Made by a program: the position numbers and the translations under genes. A stretch of DNA of 64,000 nucleotides from Muricauda sp. SCSIO 64092. GTDB taxonomy: Bacteria; Bacteroidota; Bacteroidia; Flavobacteriales; Flavobacteriaceae. This document shows positions 23,301 to 30,041 of this stretch, in pieces. Below the pieces are notes generated by a model that searched no databases, was not told the DNA's origin, and was given only the letters and a program-made list of their open reading frames with translations. Numbering within the stretch: the stretch's first letter is position 1; the number at the start of each line of letters is the position of its first letter. The DNA lies in assembly GCF_023016285.1 (NCBI RefSeq), contig NZ_CP095413.1:3100001-3164000 (forward strand), written 5' to 3'.

Positions 23301-23690
23301 GCGCATCGTTTTGCAACAACCTATTTTGAAAATCAGGGTAACGGTTTTGTTCCACATAATTTGGGGAATGAGGCCCAAATCTCTTCCGTCAATGTTATTG
23401 TTCCAGGGGATTATAATGGCGACGGTCATACGGACTTGATTTTGGCGGGCAATCTATACGGGTCTGAAGTGGAAACACCCAGGAATGATGCCAGTTATGG
23501 ATTATTGGTCACTGGCGACGGAAAAGGTAACTTTGATCCTAAAAAAGCTTCTGAAACCGGTCTGTCCATCCGGGGCGAGGTTAGGGCTGCAGCTGTGATA
23601 CATTTGGCAAACGGTGATGAAGGAATCATTTTTGCCAGAAACAATGATAGACTGAAGCTTGTTGTCACAAAATGGATGGATAATGATTGA
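20328..23690 (+). CDS. VCBS/FG-GAP repeat lipoprotein with ASPIC/UnbV domain, paralogue
   Basis: This 1120-residue lipoprotein has lipobox MATSC with the cysteine at residue 22. Its domain order matches the preceding protein: propeller blades with DxDxDG-type calcium loops (GDLDNDGLPDIYF, ADFDNDGDLDIAINN), an ASPIC/UnbV domain near residues 529-589 (GIGAKVKIVTNG, HFGVG, VKWPNG), then a second propeller with FDGDGDLDLFVGG. The shared closing block EVETPRNDASYGL shows a tandem duplication. The 10-bp spacing implies one transcript with the first copy. Both are probably surface-exposed accessory binding proteins of the susCD locus; no catalytic motif is visible. Confidence 0.85.
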   Translation: MGGKFDIRIIGALILILMATSCGQDKDLDKRKNKLIANNHVSFSKVDPKLSNIGFANRIRETRRLNYFTFPYMYAGAGVSVGDLDNDGLPDIYFTGNMVKNELYRNNGNLQFTNITDDAKVGAMDMNRWVTGTTMADVNNDGWLDIYVCVSGPYENRKNLLFINKGDMTFDEKAAEYGLADNGFSVQSSFFDYDLDGDLDMYLATYPPFNFQSPNQFFVEKNGNPRESETDRLYRNEGNGKYVDVTDEAGVINYGLTLSASVADFNNDDWPDIYVSNDFNSPDFLYINNGDGTFTDKLSQYMNHTSNFGMGADVGDINNDGNLDLLQLDMMGDTNKDRKTNMSAMAPEIFYEAVDFGLHHQYMKNSMQLNNGDGTFSDIAELSGIAKTSWSWGPLIADLNNDGFKDVYITNGIRRNVNDNDFLLFNQKLQALGQINSTNQHRLLRRMPVSPVDNYVFVNNGDLTFKKALESSGLSYKGFSHGAAYADFDNDGDLDIAINNMDDNALIFENLLNDSVPNAYIKVKLNGVTDNRFGIGAKVKIVTNGVEQTQQLSLSRGYQSSVPPILHFGVGNFKKIDAIEVKWPNGCADVYSNITINKLVTFTQKQNCSRQLSPEKKEPLFKSIKVENPRGLDYVHKENDFDDFKREVLLPHRMSRHGPALAVSDVNGDGLDDIFVGGAKGQSGILYLQDEEAFFHPMENESWPNDRLHEDVFALLFDADGDTDKDLYVVSGGNEEKKDLEYYQDRLYINDGKGNFKKAPQALPRVTSSGSCVRECDFDGDGDLDLFVGGRQIPGGYPMPASSQLLRNDSQGGKIVFTDVTAKLAPQLNELGMVTDAVWSDMNSDKKPDLVIVGEWMPITVFLNQKTFKNVTEEKGLLKQTGWWNSIASEDFDGDGDTDLIAGNLGLNYKFKASETEPFEIYASDFDDNGTLDLALGYYENNLLYPVRGRQCSSQQVPDIKKKFPTYKAFANATFDEIYDVSDLNDTYHYQAHRFATTYFENQGNGFVPHNLGNEAQISSVNVIVPGDYNGDGHTDLILAGNLYGSEVETPRNDASYGLLVTGDGKGNFDPKKASETGLSIRGEVRAAAVIHLANGDEGIIFARNNDRLKLVVTKWMDND

Positions 23691-23727
23691 TTTACTCTTT
23701 AGCACGCTTTTCCCTCTTAGTAGGTCA

Positions 23728-23934
23728 TTATTTTTCGAATACTAAAAGGAATAATATCCTGATTGAAAAAAATGTCTCCTTACTTCTCCCCTTTGCTTTT
23801 CCGTTAATGTAAAATACGCCAGTTTCAATACTTGATTCTTGGAATCGAAGCTGCTTATCGTAAAGCTTTCCGAGTTGGGATTCGCTGATTGAAATGTTGA
23901 AATTTTTGGGGGATTTTAATTTTCCTTGATCTTA
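23728..23934 (-). pseudogene. Possible gene remnant left of the IS element
   Basis: From the left IS edge the minus strand stays open for 68 codons (NFNISISESQLGKLYDKQ and SSIETGVFYINGKAKGRS are representative) and then stops at 23728. It has no start codon of its own and ends exactly at the IS boundary, so it could be the cut-off end of a gene. I do not recognise the product; it does not resemble the exporter fragment on the other side of the IS. Confidence 0.25.
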
Positions 23935-23986
23935 GTGAAGGCTTCCCTGTTTTTCAGACAGTATAAAAATCAACTATTTTTATCTC

Positions 23987-24253
23987 ATGAAGAAGAGCAG
24001 GTTCACGGAAACACAGATCGTTGCGATGCTGCAACAGTATGAATCGGGAATGAAGGTCACCGACATCTGTCGGGACAAGGGTATTACAACTGCCACTTTT
24101 TACAGTTGGAAGCGCAAATATGGGGGTATGGACGCCCAACAGCTCAAGGAACTCAAATCATTGCAGGAAGAAAACCGCAGGCTGAAGCAGATGTATGCCG
24201 ACCTTGGTCTTGACCACCGTATTTTAAAGGATATCATTGAAAAAAAGCTCTAA
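23987..24253 (+). CDS. IS3-family transposase OrfA
   Basis: This 88-residue protein is a helix-turn-helix OrfA of the IS3 group. KKSRFTETQIVAMLQQYESG and VTDICRDKGITTATFYSWK form the DNA-binding domain, followed by a leucine-rich coiled coil (LKELKSLQEENRRLKQMYADL) and the usual ILKDIIEKKL end. Length is normal. In an intact element OrfA and OrfB are joined by programmed frameshifting to make the active transposase; the partner here is deleted, so this copy can probably not move on its own. Confidence 0.88.
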   Translation: MKKSRFTETQIVAMLQQYESGMKVTDICRDKGITTATFYSWKRKYGGMDAQQLKELKSLQEENRRLKQMYADLGLDHRILKDIIEKKL

Positions 24254-24806
24254 GGCCCTGTGAGCGGAGGGAACTGGCCGAGGGGATAATCAAGGAGTCC
24301 GGGCTCGGCATCACGCGGGCCTGTCCGACAGCCTGGTAACGGGCCGTAGCTTCAGGGTGTTCAACCTAATGGACGATTTCAACCGTGAGGCACTCTGTAT
24401 GAGGGGCAGCTTCTCCATGCCAGGTGTGCGAATCGTGGAGTACTTGAGGGAGGCCATCGAGGTCCATGGAAAGCCATTGGCCATCAGGGTGGACAACGGG
24501 CCAGAGTTCCCCTCAAGGGTATTTGTGAACTATTGTGAGGTAGAGGAGGACATCGAGATAAAGTACATCCAACCCGGCAGACCCAGCCAGAACGGATACA
24601 TAGAACGCTTCAACCGAACTTACAGGGAGGACGTGCTCGATGCGCACCTGTTCAGGGACATCGAAGAGGTCAACCTTGAGACAGAGAGGTTCAGGGAAGA
24701 ATACAACTGTTTCCATCCCCATAAGTCATTGGGAAGGAGCAGCCCAAAGGAATATTTAGAGGAATTTTCAAAGGGGCAGGCCCCTTTGAAACATCAATTT
24801 GTTTAA
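24250..24806 (+). pseudogene. IS3-family transposase OrfB, deleted
   Basis: The start of OrfB is seen as RPCERRELAEGIIKESGLGI just after orfA. The reading frame then breaks near 24320 and resumes as SLVTGRSFRVFNLMDDFNRE, already inside the rve integrase core. The first catalytic Asp region and most of the HTH_21 part are missing. The rest is well kept: RVDNGPEF holds the second Asp, and QPGRPSQNGYIERFNRTYRE holds the Glu of the DDE triad. The reading frame continues to a stop at 24806. An internal deletion with frameshift is the simplest account. Confidence 0.85.
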
Positions 24807-24840
24807 TTTAACCGCTGTACGAAAAGGGGTAAGTCTTCAC

Positions 24841-24976
24841 CCTCTCTTGTGGTCTCGGAGAGTTCCCGGATTTCTTGCAGAGAAATAAGTTTGCCATGGT
24901 GCTTGGCAACGATTCGCAGACAAGTCGGCCCGCAATCCTTAGAATCAGGTTGTTTATAGAAAGGAAAAGTTTTCAA
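24841..24976 (-). pseudogene. N-terminal fragment of a peptidase-containing ABC exporter (C39 domain)
   Basis: Reading from TTG 24976 on the minus strand gives KTFPFYKQPDSKDCGPTCLR and then VAKHHGKLISLQEIRELSET. This is the start of a C39 bacteriocin-processing peptidase domain with its catalytic cysteine in DCGPTC. After 45 codons the frame meets the right inverted repeat of the IS3 element and soon stops at 24803. In intact exporters this domain cuts double-glycine leaders and is followed by membrane and ATPase domains, none of which survive on the far side of the IS. It lies 22 bp after the GLPGLI gene on the same strand, so it was part of that operon. Confidence 0.8.
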
Positions 24977-24997
24977 AAAGAATTGGAAATGTTATGA

Positions 24998-25741
24998 TTA
25001 AAAACTGCTTCGTTTTTTATTAACGTAATGCCCATATTCCTTTTCAGACATTGTTTGTCTTCCTACCGGCTTCTCTATATGCACATCTTCTAAAGGTTCA
25101 AAATTGATTTGAGTAGCTGAATATTTCAATTCCCCATATTCATATTCTATGATTAGTTCCAACATTAAGCCAGGTAACCCGTCAAAGCCGGCTATTCCGA
25201 ATGGCACTGAAATCTCGGATGCATACCAGGCGATAAATGGTTTTAATATTTTAAAACCAAATCGTTCCGAGCTGAAACTTCCTTGTGCCTTATAGCAAAC
25301 AAAGTCTCCAATTTCTTTTTTTTCATTGGTCAATTCCCAATCGATTTCGGACAAGTTAACAAGTATGTTAGAGGTTCTCTGATACTGAAATATTCTCTCT
25401 TTTGTTTTCAAGTTTGCATAAAACAAAGAGTGTTCTCCAGCGAGAACCCCTGTCACGTTCATGCCACTATTCGTGCTTATCATATTTTCGTGGCTTACGA
25501 CTGGTCTAAATAATGCTTCGTTGCCCTTTATGTACAAATGAAAATTTACTGGTTTTCCGGAAGAAAATAGCTTTATAAGGTCTTTTCTGATTTTCTCTGT
25601 TTTTGTAGAATCGTTACTTAGATTCAAAATATAATTGTCACTATTGGATATCGCTTTATAAGTTATTATACCTTGATAGTTCTGTGAATGAGAATAAAAA
25701 AATGTAGTTGTCAAAAAAAATAGACTAAAAATTGTTTTCAT
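24998..25741 (-). CDS. GLPGLI-family exported protein
   Basis: This 247-residue protein has a signal peptide (FFLTTTFFYSHSQNY). The family signature appears near residue 180 as FGIAGFDGLPGLMLELIIEY, preceded by the typical W-x-A-S/E-I-P motif (WYASEISVPFG). It belongs to the GLPGLI (Porph_ging) family, common in Bacteroidota, of unknown function and often next to peptide-export or TonB genes. Here it lies between the short GG-leader peptide genes and the remains of a C39 exporter, so it probably belonged to that system. The end of the chain (KKRSSF) looks normal and no break is visible. Confidence 0.85.
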   Translation of the reverse strand: MKTIFSLFFLTTTFFYSHSQNYQGIITYKAISNSDNYILNLSNDSTKTEKIRKDLIKLFSSGKPVNFHLYIKGNEALFRPVVSHENMISTNSGMNVTGVLAGEHSLFYANLKTKERIFQYQRTSNILVNLSEIDWELTNEKKEIGDFVCYKAQGSFSSERFGFKILKPFIAWYASEISVPFGIAGFDGLPGLMLELIIEYEYGELKYSATQINFEPLEDVHIEKPVGRQTMSEKEYGHYVNKKRSSF

Positions 25742-25933
25742 TTTTACTTTAATTAAAAGGAGTAAGGAATAAGGAATAAGGATTTGCGAACAATTAGGAA
25801 TATAATTCTAGCTGTCAATTATAATTAAAAACCACACATTCTTGAAGTCTTCAAGTACAATTCGAGAGTTATCATCATTACTCTGGATTATAGCACTACT
25901 AAACAAAAAATGGAATAAAAACTTATTCAAATC

Positions 25934-25975
25934 GCTTACATTTCATGCCATTATTAGATGGCATGAAATGTAAGC
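25934..25975 (-). terminator. Perfect 18-bp hairpin downstream of peptide gene 1
   Basis: Arms 25934..25951 and 25958..25975 (GCTTACATTTCATGCCAT and its exact complement) enclose a 6-base loop. It stands 36 bp beyond the stop of the short peptide gene. A T-rich but imperfect tail follows on the minus strand, so transcription termination or 3' end protection of the peptide mRNA is likely. Confidence 0.6.
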
Positions 25976-26010
25976 TTTAGCATCACTACGAAATACAGAA
26001 GATCATAAAT

Positions 26011-26196
26011 TTAGCAACCATAATGTGCCATGCATTGATCAAATAACCAGTAATCAGACGGAAATTTTCCATCGCAATAATGAAAGGCATAAGCACAATA
26101 AAAGCCATCATACCCACCTGTTACAGATTTCAACTGCTCCCTTTGGAGCAGGTCATTGGCATTCAAATCCAACTTTTTTAAACTCAATTTTTTCAT
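26011..26196 (-). CDS. Double-glycine leader peptide, four-cysteine core (precursor 1)
   Basis: This 61-residue peptide has a leader beginning MKKLSLKKLDLNANDLLQRE and ending KSVTGG (Gly27-Gly28). This matches the GG-type natural-product/bacteriocin leaders of Bacteroidota, which are cut by C39 peptidases after GG. The 33-residue core has cysteines at 34, 41, 55 and 61 and many aromatic residues, enough for two disulfides. A second peptide gene at 27575..27754 has almost the same leader but an unrelated core, and the upstream 100 bp are duplicated too. Neighbours include an exporter fragment, GLPGLI and thiol-oxidoreductase genes. No modification enzyme (radical SAM or LanB/M) is seen, so a disulfide-bonded bacteriocin is the best reading. 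Confidence 0.75.
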   Translation of the reverse strand: MKKLSLKKLDLNANDLLQREQLKSVTGGYDGFYCAYAFHYCDGKFPSDYWLFDQCMAHYGC

Positions 26197-26290
26197 AAGA
26201 ATAAATTTTAAGATTTACCTTTGCCCTGGATGGTTAAGATCACCCAAGGTTTGTGACCACATTCCGCGAAAATGTATCATCTTTGGCCCA
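26129..26290 (-). repeat. Direct repeat, copy 1: leader codons plus upstream region
   Basis: These 162 bp match 27687..27848 with few mismatches and the same length. They cover the leader coding part of the peptide gene, its start and about 95 bp of upstream sequence, including TTTGTGACCACATT and CGCGAAAATGTATC. The core codons and the terminators are not shared. The conserved upstream part presumably holds the promoter or 5' leader RNA. Confidence 0.85.
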
Positions 26291-26346
26291 AGGTAATCTG
26301 GACATTTTTGTTTTTCCTTCAAGTTTCTTCTATAACCCTTTTACAC

Positions 26347-27500
26347 TTAATCCGAGCTTTTTTGATAAATATTAAGCATTTCTTTTCTTACCTTATCAAT
26401 ATCAAATTTATTGTCATTTGAACTTCTTCCTATAATTATTCCATTTTTGTCAATAAGAACATATTCAGGTAATTCATTAATATTATATTTTGTACGTATT
26501 GTTTTGTCATTTACTCCGATAAAAATGTGATTCCAAGCTCCTGTTCCATCCTCATAAATCGCCTTTTTCCAATCTTCAGTATTTTTATCCATCGAAACAC
26601 CAATAATCTTGAAACCTTCTTTTTTAAATTTATCAATTCTTCACTGTCTTCTCTACAAGGTTTGCACCAGGAAGCCCAAAAATCAAGTAATACATATGAA
26701 TCCTTGAATTCATGAAGATTAATTTCATTTCCGTTTATATCTTTCTTGGAAAAATTTGGTGCTGAATCTCCAATTTTTGAAGGTTTACTTTGTTTAATTG
26801 AATTTGATATCTTTTTGCCATAAACACCTCTCTTAACCCCTAAGGTGAAGTTTCCATAATATTCCATTGCAGAGTCTATTGAAATATTATGAAAGTACCT
26901 ATTGACCAGAAATGCACTCAAATGAGAATTTGGATTGTTTATTGCATAGTCGAGATATACTTTTTTTAGTTTTTTTTCTTGAAGATTCTTCAAATATTCA
27001 AGCCTTTTTTCTGACCTACTATCCAATTTGTTTTGCTTCTTTAACAAGAAAAGCCTATTTCTCTCAGGTAGAAAAGAATAAATTTCTTGCTTAAATGTAT
27101 CTACTTTTCTTTCTAAATCCTCATACTCTTTTTGGGTTCTAGAACCATGAATTATTGCATTTTTAAACTGATTCTCAGTAATGGAAACTTCCATTTCACA
27201 TGGTTCAATAAAAAAATCCATGTAATTTGAATCTTCTACATCCCAAGCTTCGATGTTCCCTATTAAACTGGCTTTTGTGGGACCACCAACATATCCCTTG
27301 GCAAAAAAGGCTCCATCATTTAATATCAAAGTGTCCAATACCTCAGTCCCGCTTGTATCACTATATCTAAGTACTATATGTTTAGTGCTAGAACTGTTTT
27401 TTAACTCGCCGTTTAATAAAAACATATGCTTTTCTTTATTGGAGCAGCTCGTTATGGTCAAAAACAAAAAGAATGACAATATTGATGGGTTGAACTTCAT
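26347..27500 (-). pseudogene. TlpA-like thioredoxin lipoprotein, frameshifted
   Basis: The first part (27500 down to about 26625) encodes a lipoprotein (FLTITSC) with a DUF4369-like N-terminal domain and a TlpA/AhpC-type thioredoxin fold. Its redox motif is FWASWCKPC (about residue 275). After NLKKK the frame becomes nonsense; the downstream frame restores the expected strand, with GVSMDKNTEDWKKAI, then LPEYVLIDKNGIIIGR, and a normal end at 26347. One base missing from the A run at 26620..26625 explains it. Together the pieces would make about 384 residues, normal for the family. The role would be periplasmic thiol-disulfide exchange, fitting the cysteine-rich peptides beside it. A sequencing error in the homopolymer cannot be excluded. 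Confidence 0.8.
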
Positions 27501-27520
27501 AAACCTAATTTAATGATTTA

Positions 27521-27562
27521 GCCCAGGCAGTATCATGAGCTGTTATTAAAGACTGCCTGGGC
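27521..27562 (-). terminator. Hairpin downstream of peptide gene 2
   Basis: GCCCAGGCAGT (27521..27531) and its exact complement (27552..27562) flank a 20-base loop, starting 13 bp after the stop of precursor 2 and just before the TlpA-like gene. There is no strong T run, so it may act as a partial terminator or mRNA end. Confidence 0.5.
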
Positions 27563-27574
27563 ATTAATAACTGA

Positions 27575-27754
27575 TTAATAAAAATTTAGTCGGCTGTACA
27601 ATGGCCTGGGGCATTCGGTACTACAATCAAGTCCCGAGCTACAGGATATTTCGCATGCTCCTCCTCCGTACCCTCCGAAAACGGTTTTCAACTGCTCCCT
27701 TTGGAGCAGGTCATTGGCATTCAAATCCAACCTTTTTAAACTCAATTTCTTCAT
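27575..27754 (-). CDS. Double-glycine leader peptide, four-cysteine core (precursor 2)
   Basis: This is a 59-residue gene read on the minus strand from ATG 27754 to TAA 27575. The leader starts MKKLSLKRLDLNANDLLQRE and ends KTVFGG (Gly27-Gly28), differing from precursor 1 at only a few residues. The core is unrelated: a glycine stretch, then ACEISCSSGLDCSTECPRPL with cysteines at 34, 38, 44 and 48. As in precursor 1 the first cysteine is residue 34 and there are four in all. Its upstream region is also a copy of that of precursor 1. The gene lies directly downstream of the C39-VKOR-DsbA-like gene. Same leader with different core points to one exporter serving several toxins or natural products. 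Confidence 0.75.
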   Translation of the reverse strand: MKKLSLKRLDLNANDLLQREQLKTVFGGYGGGACEISCSSGLDCSTECPRPLYSRLNFY

Positions 27755-27848
27755 TAAGAATAAATTTTAAGATTTACATTTGCCCTGGACGGTTTAGGTC
27801 ATCCAAGGTTTGTGACCACATTTCGCGAAAATGTATCGTCTAGGCCCA
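27687..27848 (-). repeat. Direct repeat, copy 2: leader codons plus upstream region
   Basis: This is the partner of 26129..26290 with the same span of 162 bp. Upstream, the copy ends in a hairpin with a GGCCCAAAA stem that copy 1 keeps only in part (GGCCCA). Confidence 0.85.
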
Positions 27849-27866
27849 AAACTTTGTTTTGGGCCT
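27842..27866. terminator. Hairpin between DsbA-like gene and peptide gene 2
   Basis: AGGCCCAAAA and its complement TTTTGGGCCT (27842..27851 and 27857..27866) enclose a 5-base loop. A T run follows on the plus strand and A residues precede it on the minus strand. It stands 13 bp beyond the stop of the minus-strand oxidoreductase gene, so it probably ends that transcript, perhaps in both directions. Confidence 0.6.
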
Positions 27867-27878
27867 TTTTGTTCTGTA

Positions 27879-29467
27879 TTATCCCAGAACTTCCCCTAAG
27901 TCTTCAATACTGTATTCTTTGGGCAATTCGTGCCCGTTGATGAAGATGGTTGGGGTATAGGTTATTTTTTCAGTATCGCACCATTGTTTCATGGCCCTTA
28001 TTTTTTCATGTTGTTCTCTCAGTTCCCCGTTCATGGGGTATTTTTGGGCAAATGCATCATAATCCTTAATATCGGTCAAATACCAATCGCCCAATGCTTT
28101 TTGGATCTTTTCCTTGTCTCCTTGACCATCAATGGCCAAAAAGTGCCCCACTGGTTTTGCCTTTATATCGTCTTTGTTCGTTGACACCGCAAAAATCACT
28201 TGAAGGTCAATTTTTTCTCTTTCGACAAGCCCATCCAGCACTGGGTGGGCTTTGGCGCAGGGCCCGCAATAGGGGTTACATACTTTAATGACATTGTACT
28301 TTGCATTTTTGTTGACGAACGAAATCCCCAAACCTTTGGTACTGGTTGTTATTTTCCTGTTTTTCGAAAGTAAACCATGTAGCACATCAAGGTTGTTCTT
28401 TATTTTTTTGAGCCCCCTTTTATGAATATTCATTTCTTTTTGCTGTTCCAATACAGGTTTGAGGGATTTCCATGTAAAATGGGCAATAACAACATCGCAA
28501 ACAAAAAGAGTACATCAGGAAATTCGACAACCCCTTTGTAAAAACCGCCTATCAGTACAGTAAGCACTTCCATTACCAATACCGCTTGTATCACGATACA
28601 AAACTTGCACCATTGTTTAATGACCACAGCCTGATAATATATGGAAACAAATATGACCGGAATTGCTGCTAAACTAAGATAAGATGAAAGGGCCAGTGAT
28701 GGGATGGAAGCTTTGGCAATGACCAACAGTGAAAAGCTCCCAAAGAAATAGGCAAAGCCCAACAACCCCAAGCTCAGTTGTCCGTCAAACAACTTGGCAT
28801 ATTTGGATTCTAGAACGGCATTACAGTTTATCTTATTGCCCCCGGATCCTGAACAAAAGCTCTGCAGAGTGGGATTGTATTTGTCCACCTCATACCACAA
28901 GAGCATTGTTCCCGTTGTCAACCCGATGAGTTTTAACACCATGTATATAATCCCCAGAAAATATGGTAAGCTGTCTAAAATAGCTGATTGTGACATTTCC
29001 AGCAGTATCCAACCTGAAAATAAGATTGCTGAAGCCCATTTTAGAAAGTTCATTCCTCTATATTCCATCAACTTCTTTTGTATCCCAGGTTCGGCAGAGG
29101 TCTCCGTTGCCTCGGCCAACAGACAAACACCTGTCCATTTTTTTAAGAAGTCTTCCTTGGATATGGCAATGGTATTTTCTTTATCATCAAGATACTTTAC
29201 ACCTTTATCCGAAAGTTCCGTTAGTACGTGGAACATGCCTCCATGATCGGAGAACTGTACGATACAGGGTAGAGGAAGTTCCTTTAACTTTTGTTCATCC
29301 ACTTTTAGCGCCAAACTTTCCATAGAGTATTTTCCCAAGGTATCCGAAATGCAGAGAAGGCTGGGATGTTCAGGGTGTGATAGGATATTGTTTTCTATAT
29401 ATTTTTTGGTCTATCTTACTTTGAGCTTGGCCAATAGCGACCTAATCGTAGCGATGCAATTGTCCAT
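27879..29467 (-). pseudogene. C39-like/VKOR/DsbA-like fusion oxidoreductase, broken twice
   Basis: From ATG 29467 the minus strand encodes MDNCIATIRSLLAKLKVR, then a TAG at 29411..29413. The same frame continues with KYIENNILSHPEHPSLLCIS and a C39-like N-terminal domain (no DCG active site seen). A multi-helix vitamin K epoxide reductase domain follows, with the loop cysteines SFCSGSGGNKINCN and the redox pair WCKFC. Near 28462 the frame shifts: losing one base between LLLPIL and WKSLKPVLEQQ separates it from the thioredoxin/DsbA-like part, whose motif is CNPYCGPC. One intact chain would be about 529 residues and would make disulfides outside the cytoplasm. A nonsense codon plus a frameshift argue for true decay rather than one sequencing slip. 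Confidence 0.82.
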
Positions 29468-30041
29468 GAGTGATGGTTTTGTTTCTAGCAAAAAATATAC
29501 TGTAGTTTTTCTTACATATAATGTAATCCAAATATATATTCATTGCTACTATTTAAGTAATACTTATTGCACACAAATACGTACTTATTTTGCCTTAAAA
29601 AATATCCTAGTGTACCTCACTATGAATTAAGATTTAAAAAAAAGGGGTGTTCTTTTTAATTCTTAAATGGGCTAGCCCTTCTAAACCTAGAATAATAGAG
29701 ACTAGTAAATTGTAAACTACACTTGTTGGTTGGTTGTTATCTGGCATGTAGACTCCGTGGTGAGTGTTCCATTTGTTAAATTTAGATTGAAGTATATGTG
29801 TTCAGATTCCATAACAATATCAAGAGATGATATAAAAAGCTTAGGTTCAATAAATTTCTTCGGTGTTATTTTAATTGTTTTTAAATGAATGATTACATCT
29901 TCAGGGTTAGTTGAAGACAAGAAACCATCACTTAACTCTAAAGAACCCAAAGTCCACTTTTAGCTGAAGATTTACAATCGGTAAGTTCTCCATACTTATC
30001 TAGTCAAATAGACATTCAAGTTAGTTTTTACAAATGGTGCC
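29468..30041. other. Gap with no supported gene
   Basis: This AT-rich stretch lies upstream of the broken VKOR gene. A 77-codon minus-strand open stretch (29717..29950) has protein-like composition (for example FISSLDIVMESEHIYFNLNL) but no ATG, GTG or clear family, and may be the end of a lost gene. Nothing else is recognisable. Confidence 0.4.

Larger units (their letters stand above)
23935..24840 (+). mobile_element. IS3-family insertion sequence, internally deleted
   Basis: The element has imperfect terminal inverted repeats at 23935..23960 (GTGAAGGCTTCCC...) and 24816..24840 (reverse complement GTGAAGACTTACCCC...). OrfA is intact, but orfB has lost most of its N-terminal half. At about 0.9 kb it is shorter than an ordinary IS3 element. 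No target-site direct repeat is visible at the ends, and base composition is more GC-rich than the surroundings. The right edge falls inside the first codons of a peptidase-exporter gene. Confidence 0.8.

Noticed and set aside
28430..29467. C39-like domain of the VKOR fusion as an active leader peptidase
   Set aside because: No DCG-type cysteine motif is seen; the true peptidase signature occurs only in the exporter fragment at 24.9 kb.
29349..29630. 93-codon plus-strand open frame
   Set aside because: It lies opposite the 5' part of the broken C39-VKOR gene, whose minus-strand translation is clearly conserved; the plus frame has no family resemblance.
29717..29950. 77-codon minus-strand open frame
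   Set aside because: It has protein-like composition but no proper start and no recognisable family; listed only in the gap entry.
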